The notes: generated by a model from the letters alone, not told the origin. A stretch of 7,139 nt of DNA from Pseudopedobacter sp036379295 (GCA_036379295.1 DASVGY010000031.1:1-7139), one strand, 5' to 3'; shown: positions 1 to 6,611, counted from the first letter of the stretch. Translations and numbers: made by a program.

Positions 1-11
1 AGACATTTGTT

Positions 12-545
12 TTACAAGCGGGTCGCAAATTTATCGATTGATTCTCGTATTCGCAACAAATATTTCTTTCTGTACCAAATATCCTTGATTTTTTTCAGCA
101 GATTTTCTGAATCCTTGTTTTCATCGGCTTCAAAATCAGCAGTTAAGCTTGCCAGTTCGGTATTTAACGTCTCCTCAAATGCGTTTACATTTTTGTTAAC
201 TTCTGCTATCTTTTCTTTATCGGCACCAAACTCCAACTCCATAATCCCCTCATTTACTTCCATCATCTCTATTAAAAAATCCTGCGGAAGCTGATATTTT
301 TCCCCATTTACTAAAACATTCTTTAACGTTAATACATAAGGCAACAACTTATCTGGATTAGAAAGTGTTTGAAAGGCTTTATTGTTTAGGGTAGAAAGTT
401 CTAAAATCTCTTGCTGTTTTTCTTCAGACTCGTTCACAAAAAAATCTGGATGGTATGCTTTGCTTAGCGCATAAAATTTCTTTTTTACCAAAGCTTGGTC
501 TGGCGAAAAAGAAAGCGGGATATCGTAAAATTTGAAGTAATCCAT
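12..545 (-). CDS. hscB: Fe-S cluster assembly co-chaperone HscB (J-domain protein)
   Basis: This 177-residue protein has the HscB architecture. An N-terminal J domain (about residues 1-70) carries the invariant HPD tripeptide at 32-34, which stimulates the ATPase of an Hsp70. It is followed by a C-terminal helical domain (about 85-170) that in the family binds the Fe-S scaffold protein; the segment LPQDFLIEMMEVNE (86-99) matches its first helix. The length fits the family (E. coli HscB is about 170 residues). The ATG at 545-543 is the natural start, since the J domain begins at once with DYFKFYDIP. It acts in the cytoplasm, helping transfer Fe-S clusters from scaffold to apoproteins. No hscA, iscU, iscS or fdx is next to it here, so its Hsp70 partner must be encoded elsewhere; a general DnaK is an inference. 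It lies 102 bp downstream of rseP across a repeat-filled spacer whose last 41 nt contain no G on the mRNA strand. The stop is TAA at 14-12. Confidence 0.93.
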   Translation of the reverse strand: MDYFKFYDIPLSFSPDQALVKKKFYALSKAYHPDFFVNESEEKQQEILELSTLNNKAFQTLSNPDKLLPYVLTLKNVLVNGEKYQLPQDFLIEMMEVNEGIMELEFGADKEKIAEVNKNVNAFEETLNTELASLTADFEADENKDSENLLKKIKDIWYRKKYLLRIRESIDKFATRL

Positions 546-558
546 TTTTGTTAGGTTG

Positions 559-586
559 GTAAGTGATAGGTTGTAAGTTATAGGTA
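559..586. repeat. Four-unit heptad array in the hscB leader
   Basis: On the plus strand the units are gtaagtg, ataggtt, gtaagtt and ataggta. They form two 14-bp copies (559-572 and 573-586) that agree at 12 of 14 positions. On the mRNA strand this lies directly before the hscB start and is part of a 41-nt stretch (546-586) with no G. Together with 619-653 it forms an imperfect inverted repeat: 567-584 against 619-636, with 15 of 18 positions complementary around a 34-nt loop. No function is known to me. It could be an unstructured leader or one arm of a weak hairpin. Confidence 0.7.
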
Positions 587-618
587 CGCGGACTGAATAT
601 AGCTTAGGGAATTTTCCA

Positions 619-653
619 CTTAAAACTTAAAACCTACGGCCTAAAACCTATTT
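619..653. repeat. Five-unit heptad array overlapping the rseP stop codon
   Basis: Plus-strand units, each starting with C at a 7-bp interval, are cttaaaa, cttaaaa, cctacgg, cctaaaa and cctattt. On the mRNA strand each unit ends in TAAG or TAGG. The last unit (647-653) includes the rseP stop codon (TAG, 650-648), so the periodic tract begins inside the coding sequence and continues into the spacer. Seven is not a multiple of three, so these units place TAA/TAG triplets in successive reading frames. The neighbouring sequence 581-594 (taggtacgcggact) is a core shared with the GH3-dxr spacer. Confidence 0.7.
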
Positions 654-1973
654 AGTAAACACTTTAAAAATATCGTTTCCGATTACAAAAACCATTAAGG
701 CCGCTAAAATTACGAAGCCTACCATTTGTGCTTTTTCCATAAACTTATCGCTAAGAGGCTTTCCTTTAATCATCTCGATAATTAAAAATACGGCATGTCC
801 GCCATCTAAAGCTGGAATGGGCAATAAGTTCATCAGCGCAAGCGCCATAGAAAGCAAGCCCGTAATGCTCCAAAATTTAACCCAGTCCCAGGTACCACCG
901 TATAGCTTACGGGCAATTTCTACCGGGCCAGAAAAAGCTTTAGTTGCTTTCACTTCTCCTTTTACTACTTTGCCTAAGCCTTTTGCGTTATCGGTAAGTG
1001 AACCCCAGGCTCTTGATGCTCCGGCGGGTAATGCGCCAAAGAAAGTAAAATCCTGTGTTTCTGTTTTAATTGAGGCCAAATCAAAAGCAAAACCGATAGT
1101 TCCATCATTGGTTACGTTTACCGGAACTTGAACTTTGTCTGCGTTACGCAGCACCGTAAGCTTCACCTCTTTGCCTTTATCAGCCTCCAGTAAATTACGC
1201 AGTTGATCGCTATATACAGCCTCCTGCCCATTAACTTCTAATATTTGGTCGTTGGCTTTTAGCCCAGCTTTTTCGGCATTGCTACCCGGAACAACCTCGC
1301 CCACCTTAGAGATGATGCGAGGCGAAACAAACTCGGCTATGCCATAATCTGACACTTTATTTAAAATATCTGCCGGTACGGGAATTTGCTTTTCCTCGCC
1401 GTTTCTAACGATGGTTAAGTTTGCGTTGCCTAACAGCACATCAGAACTCCGAAGATCCTCGAACCGTAGCAGCTTTTTGCCGTTAACTTCGAGCACTTTA
1501 TCCCCAGGTTGCAAGCCAATTTGCTGCCCCACAATACCCGGCACAATACCGTACTTTAGCTCGCTGTTTGGCGTATAGGTTTCGCCATATTTGAAAGTTA
1601 GCATCCAAAAAATAAAAATACCCAGGATGATATTTACTGTAACGCCGCCTAACATCACAATTAAACGCTGCCAAGCCGGTTTTGCCCTAAATTCCCAAGG
1701 TTGTATAGGCTGCGCCATTGCTTCGGTATCCATTGATTCATCAATCATCCCCGCAATTTTTACGTAACCACCTAAAGGCAGCCAGCCTATTCCGTATTCG
1801 CAATCTTTGTATTTGATACTAAAAAGCTTAAACCCCCACGCATCAAAAAAGAGGTAAAACTTCTCTACTTTAATTCCAAAATATCTTGCTGTTAAATAGT
1901 GCCCTAACTCATGTAACACTACTAAAATAGATAAACCCAAAATCAGTTGGGCAATCATCACTACTACATCCAT
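648..1973 (-). CDS. rseP: RIP metalloprotease RseP (site-2 protease family)
   Basis: This 441-residue polytopic zinc protease cleaves membrane-spanning substrates inside the bilayer; in other bacteria these are typically anti-sigma factors and leftover signal peptides. The first membrane helix carries the zinc-binding HELGH at 21-25. The conserved loop LPLGGYVK lies at 65-72. A second helix (about 103-125) holds the MLGGVTVN motif. Two periplasmic PDZ domains follow (about 140-205 and 220-290), each with an extended GLxxxDxxLEVNG signature. A late helix carries NLLPIPALDGG (382-392), which supplies the third zinc ligand, Asp390. A last helix spans about 417-435. All catalytic residues are present and the length is close to E. 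coli RseP (450). The ATG at 1973 puts HEXXH at the usual distance from the N terminus. dxr lies just upstream, and the two genes are also close together in E. coli. The target in this organism cannot be read from the window. Confidence 0.96.
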   Translation of the reverse strand: MDVVVMIAQLILGLSILVVLHELGHYLTARYFGIKVEKFYLFFDAWGFKLFSIKYKDCEYGIGWLPLGGYVKIAGMIDESMDTEAMAQPIQPWEFRAKPAWQRLIVMLGGVTVNIILGIFIFWMLTFKYGETYTPNSELKYGIVPGIVGQQIGLQPGDKVLEVNGKKLLRFEDLRSSDVLLGNANLTIVRNGEEKQIPVPADILNKVSDYGIAEFVSPRIISKVGEVVPGSNAEKAGLKANDQILEVNGQEAVYSDQLRNLLEADKGKEVKLTVLRNADKVQVPVNVTNDGTIGFAFDLASIKTETQDFTFFGALPAGASRAWGSLTDNAKGLGKVVKGEVKATKAFSGPVEIARKLYGGTWDWVKFWSITGLLSMALALMNLLPIPALDGGHAVFLIIEMIKGKPLSDKFMEKAQMVGFVILAALMVFVIGNDIFKVFTK

Positions 1974-2008
1974 TTTTTATTTTTTATTATTTGACTCTTT
2001 TTTTAATA

Positions 2009-2071
2009 CTTGTTACCAAATTCTTGATACTTCCTACTATATTCACTATTCACTCTTCACTATTCACTACT
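2009..2071. repeat. Nine-unit heptad-phased tract in the dxr-rseP spacer
   Basis: On the plus strand a C occurs every 7 bp without a break at 2009, 2016, 2023, 2030, 2037, 2044, 2051, 2058 and 2065. The clearest part is four near-identical units ttcacta/ttcactc at 2042-2069. The more diverged half includes cttgtta (2009-2015) and cttgata (2023-2029), exactly two periods apart. The tract ends 5 bp from the dxr stop codon. The rest of the spacer up to the rseP start (1974-2008) is mostly A on the mRNA strand, with no recognisable ribosome-binding site or promoter. It resembles the short tandem heptamers known from other bacterial intergenic regions; its role is unknown. Confidence 0.75.
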
Positions 2072-2076
2072 TGAAG

Positions 2077-3240
2077 CTATATACTTGCTGCTAAATGTTT
2101 CGCAAAAATGCGTGTTTGCTTGTCGGTTTCAAAATAATCTTGTAAACTGGGCTCTTTTACAAAATCCATCTTTGCCATACAGGTTTCTATAATTTCGCTC
2201 ATCTGCAAAAAACCAACTTCATCTTTCAAAAACTCAGCAACCACTACCTCATTTGCTGCATTGATGATACAAGGCATATTGCCGGCTTTATTTAAAGCTT
2301 CAAAAGCGAGGGCTAAATTTCTGAATGTTTTGGTATCGGCAGGTTCAAAGGTTAATGTTGGGTAATCCAAGAAATTAAAGCGTTTAAAATCATTTTTAAC
2401 CCTGTTTGGATAAGCCATAGCATATTGTATGGGCAATTTCATATCCGGCAAACCCATTTGTGCTTTCATTGAACCGTCTTGAAACTGAACGATAGAATGT
2501 ACAATAGATTGTGGGTGAACAATTACATCAATTTGATTTACCGTTAAATTAAAGAGCCATTTGGCTTCGATAACTTCTAAACCTTTATTCATTAAGGTGG
2601 CCGAGTCAATAGTAATCTTGGCTCCCATTACCCAATTTGGGTGTTTAAGTGCCTGATCTTTGTTTACAGACCTTAAAAAGTCGATATCTTTTCCTCTGAA
2701 TGGTCCGCCGGAAGCGGTAAGGTAAATTTTTTCGATTGGGCTTTTTTCGCCAACTAAGCATTGGAAAATTGCAGAATGTTCTGAATCTACAGGTAAAATA
2801 TCTGCTTTAAATTCTTTTGCTAAAGCATTGATTAACTCGCCCGCTACAACTAAAGTTTCCTTATTTGCTAAGGCGATGTGTTTACCGGCTTTAATTGCCG
2901 CTATGGTGGGCTTTAAGCCTGCAAAACCAACCAATGCGGTTAAAACTATGGTAACTTGTGGCAGCAGTACCACTTCGCAAAGTGCTGCTTCGCCGGCTTT
3001 AACTTCAACGTCGGTATTTTTTAAGGCATCTTTTAATTGTTGATATTTTGTTTCATCGGCAATGACAACTACTTTTGGCTTAAACTTAATGGCCTGCGCA
3101 ATCAATAAATCAACGTTTGCTTGCGCCGTTAAAACGTGTGCGTTAAACAAATGAGGATTAGCTTCGATAACTGCTAAAGCCTGCGTACCGATACTACCGG
3201 TTGAGCCTAAAATGGCAATATTTTTTTTTATTTCTGGCAA
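2077..3240 (-). CDS. dxr: 1-deoxy-D-xylulose-5-phosphate reductoisomerase
   Basis: This 387-residue cytoplasmic enzyme makes 2-C-methyl-D-erythritol 4-phosphate from DXP using NADPH and a divalent metal, the first committed step of the MEP isoprenoid pathway. The N-terminal Rossmann domain has the NADPH motif GSTGSIG at 12-18 and ANKE at 125-128. Metal ligands lie in DSEHSAIFQ (152-160: Asp152, Glu154) and at Glu222. Substrate-binding positions correspond to His200 in HPNW and to Ser213, Asn218 and Lys219 in the SATLMNKGLEVIEA region. The C-terminal helical domain includes NAANEVVVAEFL. The enzyme looks complete and active. The start is TTG at 3240-3238: no ATG or GTG lies between it and the nucleotide-binding motif, and the upstream frame meets a stop (TAA at 3264-3262) with no ATG between. 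The start sits 4 bp from an octamer repeat array, and there is no Shine-Dalgarno-like sequence. The symbol ispC is a synonym. Confidence 0.96.
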   Translation of the reverse strand: MPEIKKNIAILGSTGSIGTQALAVIEANPHLFNAHVLTAQANVDLLIAQAIKFKPKVVVIADETKYQQLKDALKNTDVEVKAGEAALCEVVLLPQVTIVLTALVGFAGLKPTIAAIKAGKHIALANKETLVVAGELINALAKEFKADILPVDSEHSAIFQCLVGEKSPIEKIYLTASGGPFRGKDIDFLRSVNKDQALKHPNWVMGAKITIDSATLMNKGLEVIEAKWLFNLTVNQIDVIVHPQSIVHSIVQFQDGSMKAQMGLPDMKLPIQYAMAYPNRVKNDFKRFNFLDYPTLTFEPADTKTFRNLALAFEALNKAGNMPCIINAANEVVVAEFLKDEVGFLQMSEIIETCMAKMDFVKEPSLQDYFETDKQTRIFAKHLAASI

Positions 3241-3244
3241 GTGT

Positions 3245-3298
3245 GTTAGTTGGTTAGTTTGTTAGGTGGTTGGTTTGTTAGGTGGTTAGTTTGTTAGG
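3245..3298. repeat. Octamer (16-bp) tandem array before the dxr start
   Basis: Plus-strand units are gttagttg, gttagttt, gttaggtg, gttggttt, gttaggtg and gttagttt, then the partial unit gttagg. That is about 6.75 copies of an octamer, or 3.4 copies of a 16-bp unit with alternating halves. The whole stretch 3241-3298 contains no C, so the dxr mRNA leader has 58 consecutive nt without G right before the TTG start. Such a leader cannot form G-C pairs within itself and should be largely unstructured. It is a possible hotspot for slippage in unit number. The adjoining core, 3295-3312, matches 581-594. Confidence 0.85.
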
Positions 3299-3310
3299 CT
3301 ACGCATTGGA

Positions 3311-3352
3311 CTTACTACTTATCACTTATTACTTAATACCTTCTACTTAATC
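3311..3352. repeat. Six-unit heptad array running through the GH3 stop codon
   Basis: Plus-strand units are cttacta, cttatca, cttatta, cttaata, ccttcta and cttaatc, each beginning with C at 7-bp spacing. On the mRNA strand most end in TAAG. The last two units cover the final codons and TAG stop (3345-3343) of the GH3 gene. The array follows the same plan as 619-653 after rseP: a heptad tract through the stop codon, then a shared core, then a G-free leader for the next gene. Confidence 0.78.
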
Positions 3353-4845
3353 ATATAATTTGTCAGTTTATCTGCTAAGGAGCGATCGTTGGCTAAACGA
3401 GGCACTTTATTTTGCCCGCCCAGCTTTCCTTCTGCCCGCATTAAATTGATGAACGATTTTGGTTTTAAAGACCTTAAAATTAAAGGCTGTAATACCTTTC
3501 CGGCAATTAAATCTTTGTAATATATGTTTTTTTGCTGTAAAGCCTCATCAACTTTAAGCGAAAATTCTTTTAAATTGTTTGGCGGATTTACAAATTCTAC
3601 AAACCACTCGTGGTAAGGCAATTCTCCTTTTGCCGGATTTACCTGTGGCGCCACCGTAAACTCGGTAATTTCAACCGATTCTTTCTTGGCTATGCTTAAT
3701 AAAGCTTGTTCCACCTCCTCGCCTATCACATGTTCGCCAAAAGCAGAAATGTAATGCTTAATTCTGCCCGTTACCAAAAGTTTATACGGATTTTTCGCTA
3801 CAAATTTTACAGTATCACCTAAAGAATAAGCCCAAAGTCCGGCGGTTGTGCTTAAAATGATTGCATAATTTTTATTAAGTTCTATCTCTGCCAAAGACAA
3901 TCTGGTGGGTTTATCGTTAAAAAACTCATCCGTAGGGATAAATTCGTAGAAAATCCCAGCATCCGCCAAAAGCAGCAGCGACTTATCATTTTGATTATCC
4001 TGAAATGCAATAAAACCTTCGGAAGCGGGGTAAGTTTCTATACTATCAATTTTAAAGCCTATGCTTTCTTCTAGCCTTGCCCGGTAAGGTTCGTAATTTA
4101 CACCTCCGTACACGAAAAGCTTAAAATTTGGAAAAATGTCTTTTACTTTTTGCTTTGCTGTTTTTTCGATTAAACGGTCAAAGTACATTTGACACCACGG
4201 CGGGATGCCAGAAATTAAACGCATATCTGCGTTTAAGGTTTCATCTACAATGGCATCTAATTTCTGCTCCCAATCATCAATACAATTAATTTTATAGCTG
4301 GGTAACCTGTTTTTTTGAAGATAAGCCGGTACATGGTTGGCAACAATCCCCGATAAACGGCCAAAGGCAATTCCGGCTTTTTTATCCATTTGCGGACTGC
4401 CCTGCAAAAAAATCATTTTTCCGTTTACAAAATCTGCTTTACCGGTTTGGTGGATGTAGCAGAGTAAGGCGTTGCGGGCCGCTTTAATGTGCTGCGGCAT
4501 TGATTCTTTTGAGATAGGAATATATTTTACCCCAGAAGTAGTGCCCGATGTTTTGGCAAAATAAATAGGCTTACCCGGCCAAAGTACGTTTTCTTCTCCT
4601 TGCAAAACCCTTTCTATATAGGGCTTAATATCCTCGTAATCGTTAATGGGTACCTGCCTTTTATAATCCTGATAAGATTGAATTTTTTCAAATTGATGGT
4701 CCTTGCCAAATGCGGTATGCTGTGCCGATTTAAGGATATGCTTTAAAGTTTTTGCCTGCGCTTCAATAGCATTGTATTTCCATTTATCCATCTGCCTTAC
4801 GGCAAAAGCGGCAAAGGGTTTACTAATTAATGCTTTTAAGCCCAT
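3343..4845 (-). CDS. GH3-family (JAR1-like) acyl-adenylate / acyl-acid amido synthetase-like protein
   Basis: This 500-residue protein shows the full set of GH3 signatures. The ATP/AMP-binding loop KTSGTTSGVKYIP is at 98-110. VYGGVNYEPYRA lies around 245-256, and YPASEG at 272-277. YSLGDTVKF (340-348) is followed by the hinge Gly360-Arg361 and SAFGEH at 367-372, which leads into a C-terminal cap domain. GH3 enzymes belong to the adenylate-forming superfamily. In plants they activate jasmonate, auxin or other carboxylic acids and join them to amino acids. The substrates of the bacterial relatives are, as far as I know, largely undefined, so no reaction is assigned. There is no signal peptide or clear membrane segment, so it is probably cytoplasmic. 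The ATG at 4845 lies 12 bp after the membrane-protein stop, which points to co-transcription with the membrane protein and glycosyltransferase. Its 3' end lies inside a heptad repeat tract. Confidence 0.88.
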   Translation of the reverse strand: MGLKALISKPFAAFAVRQMDKWKYNAIEAQAKTLKHILKSAQHTAFGKDHQFEKIQSYQDYKRQVPINDYEDIKPYIERVLQGEENVLWPGKPIYFAKTSGTTSGVKYIPISKESMPQHIKAARNALLCYIHQTGKADFVNGKMIFLQGSPQMDKKAGIAFGRLSGIVANHVPAYLQKNRLPSYKINCIDDWEQKLDAIVDETLNADMRLISGIPPWCQMYFDRLIEKTAKQKVKDIFPNFKLFVYGGVNYEPYRARLEESIGFKIDSIETYPASEGFIAFQDNQNDKSLLLLADAGIFYEFIPTDEFFNDKPTRLSLAEIELNKNYAIILSTTAGLWAYSLGDTVKFVAKNPYKLLVTGRIKHYISAFGEHVIGEEVEQALLSIAKKESVEITEFTVAPQVNPAKGELPYHEWFVEFVNPPNNLKEFSLKVDEALQQKNIYYKDLIAGKVLQPLILRSLKPKSFINLMRAEGKLGGQNKVPRLANDRSLADKLTNYMIK

Positions 4846-4857
4846 ATTGCCGCTAAC

Positions 4858-5646
4858 TTAAATAATATTTGTTAAGATATCAGGCTCTTGATCGCCTCTA
4901 TACTCGTCCGTCATTTTTCTGTAGGCTACCGTTAACGCCACGCTTGAAAGCGGGATGATGATAAACGAACTTAAAATATTAACGAAGGTGGCAATTACGG
5001 TTAGCTCAAAATAGTTGAGCACCAAGTAAAGCACTTGAAAAAAACCAAGCACAAAAAGCAGTAGCAAAATTTTAAAAAAGTTTCCTTTAGTAATTGCTAG
5101 ACTCATCTTTAAAGATTTAAAAGGACGTTCGTTTTTATCGATTATAAAAAAAGGAAAAAATGAGATTCGTAACCAAGTGATAAAAATTGCAACCAAACCA
5201 ACAGAAATGGCTACGTTAACCAAAATTTGCATGTTGATACCTGTATAAACTAAAGGAAATACCAATAGCGCAACAACAATATATACGCCCAATACAGAAA
5301 GGGTAAAAAAGAAACTAGCAACCAAAAAGTTGATGATTTGTTGTTTGGTAGGCAAGGTTTGCGCAAGGCTTAACTCATCTGCCTCGTGATCTAAAAGGTG
5401 AAAAATAAATTTAAACAGCGATAGGTTGCAAAGCAGATAAGTGCTGATGAAAATTAAAAAAAGCACAAAATTTAGTACGCTATTGATATCTTTTAAAAAG
5501 ATAGCTAACAAGCTAGAAAAGCTTAGTGTTGCAAACATTAGAAAACACAGCAGGGCAATAGAAAAATAATTGTTTTTGGTAATTTCCCAAGCTTTGGTCA
5601 TTACCTCGTTAACCGAAAAGGTGCTTTGTTTTAAAAATTCTATCAT
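4858..5646 (-). CDS. Six-helix integral membrane protein of unknown function
   Basis: I do not recognise a named family with confidence. The 262-residue product has a short amphipathic N terminus with KAWEITKNN (18-26). About six hydrophobic helices follow, near 28-51, 56-80, 109-131, 141-165, 192-213 and 218-245. A polar loop between helices 4 and 5 reads FFIIDKNERPFKSLKMSLAI (166-185), then TKGNFFK. A repeated W/S-x-ITKxNxF pattern before helix 1 and helix 5 resembles the YciC, DUF975 or glycerophosphodiester-phosphodiesterase membrane-domain type of protein, and suggests an internal duplication. That is a resemblance only. There is no catalytic motif and the C terminus is short and polar. 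Its ATG overlaps the glycosyltransferase stop by 4 nt (ATGA), typical of translational coupling, so a link to the glycosyltransferase at the membrane is plausible but unproven. Confidence 0.85.
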   Translation of the reverse strand: MIEFLKQSTFSVNEVMTKAWEITKNNYFSIALLCFLMFATLSFSSLLAIFLKDINSVLNFVLFLIFISTYLLCNLSLFKFIFHLLDHEADELSLAQTLPTKQQIINFLVASFFFTLSVLGVYIVVALLVFPLVYTGINMQILVNVAISVGLVAIFITWLRISFFPFFIIDKNERPFKSLKMSLAITKGNFFKILLLLFVLGFFQVLYLVLNYFELTVIATFVNILSSFIIIPLSSVALTVAYRKMTDEYRGDQEPDILTNII

Positions 5647-6611
5647 TTATTAAAAATAATCTTCTTCACGTAATCTTGCATAAAACCCATGCCATAGGCG
5701 GTTAGCTGAATTAGCGCAGTAAAGATGCTCAAAAATGCAACATTTATCGACTTATTTTTACTCCAAGCATCAAAAAATACAGAAAGAAAATAAATAATGA
5801 TAAATAAATTACAAGCCAGGGCTATTTGCCAGTTTAAAATATTGGCTATCAGGCTAAAAAGCAGACCTAAGGTAAATATCGCCGGAAAAAAATGAACCAT
5901 TTTTAGGGTTTTAGGAAAAAACTTAGTGATGTTGATTCTTGCCCGACCGAAGAAATGCAACTGCTTCCAAAAAGCCTTAAAGCTGGTCCGTCTTTTATGG
6001 TAAACTTTTGCATTTGAAATTAAGCCTATTTTAAATCCGGCTTGATGGATTCTGATGGAATATTCAATGTCTTCGCCCAAACGGGTAATGATAAAGCCAC
6101 CTACTTTTTCCCAAACTTTACGGGAAAGCCCCATGTTAAAACTGCGGGGATGAAACTGGCCACCTGCATTTTTTGATTTACCACGTATGCCCCCGGTTGT
6201 AAAAACAGAAGTCATTGAATAGCTGATTGCTTTTTGTAAATCCGTAAAACTGTCATGTGCGTCATCTGGCCCACCAAAAGCGTCTAACGGTTCGTTATAA
6301 AGGTGGTTTTTTACGTTTTCGAGGTAATTGGCTGGGATTAAGCAATCAGAATCAAAAATGATAAAATAGTCGCCTTTCGCTTTTTGGAAACCGTAGTTCC
6401 TGGCGAAACCTTGCCCTTCGTTAGGCTTTACAAAATATTTGATATCCAGTTTTCCCTCAAAGGAAGCAACAATTTCTTTAGCAGTTAAGGTGGAACCATC
6501 TTCAATCACCAAAACCTCAAAAGCCATGTAGGTTTGCAACACCAAAGTTTCCAGCAGTTCTTTAATTTCCTGCGGGCGATTGTAAAGTGGAATGATGATG
6601 GAGAAAAACAT
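5643..6611 (-). CDS. Family 2 glycosyltransferase with C-terminal membrane segments
   Basis: This 322-residue protein begins with a GT-A fold catalytic domain (about 1-235). The opening strand is SIIIPLYNR (4-12) and the nucleotide-sugar-binding EDGS is at 37-40. NEGQGFARNYG (64-74) is followed by the metal-binding DSD at 87-89. An acceptor-side GGF leads to the likely catalytic-base motif GEDIE at 179-183. Family 2 enzymes transfer a sugar from an activated donor to lipid, polysaccharide or protein; donor and acceptor cannot be told here. Around 219-228 the sequence HFFGRARINI stands where processive synthases carry QxxRW, which argues for a single-transfer enzyme. Two or three hydrophobic segments (about 244-262, 266-283, 293-312) anchor it to the inner membrane. 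Its stop overlaps the start of the next membrane gene by 4 nt. The 56-bp gap upstream holds no convincing promoter. Confidence 0.92.
   Translation of the reverse strand: MFFSIIIPLYNRPQEIKELLETLVLQTYMAFEVLVIEDGSTLTAKEIVASFEGKLDIKYFVKPNEGQGFARNYGFQKAKGDYFIIFDSDCLIPANYLENVKNHLYNEPLDAFGGPDDAHDSFTDLQKAISYSMTSVFTTGGIRGKSKNAGGQFHPRSFNMGLSRKVWEKVGGFIITRLGEDIEYSIRIHQAGFKIGLISNAKVYHKRRTSFKAFWKQLHFFGRARINITKFFPKTLKMVHFFPAIFTLGLLFSLIANILNWQIALACNLFIIIYFLSVFFDAWSKNKSINVAFLSIFTALIQLTAYGMGFMQDYVKKIIFNK

Noticed and set aside
1..6. ATG TCT on the minus strand 5 nt after the hscB stop, a possible start of the next gene
   Set aside because: Only two codons are visible, so it cannot be told from chance.
7..294. 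Open frame of 95 codons on the plus strand
   Set aside because: It lies entirely antisense to hscB, has a serine- and phenylalanine-rich composition typical of reversed coding sequence, and matches no family I recognise.
817..1131. Open frame of 104 codons on the plus strand
   Set aside because: It is antisense to the conserved C-terminal half of rseP, with no recognisable domain or separate leader.
2828..3043. Open frame of 71 codons on the plus strand
   Set aside because: It is antisense to the nucleotide-binding domain of dxr; the low-complexity Ala/Thr/Ser composition reflects the opposite strand.
3241..3342. CRISPR array
   Set aside because: The repeat units are 7-16 bp, contiguous and degenerate, with no unique spacers and no cas genes.
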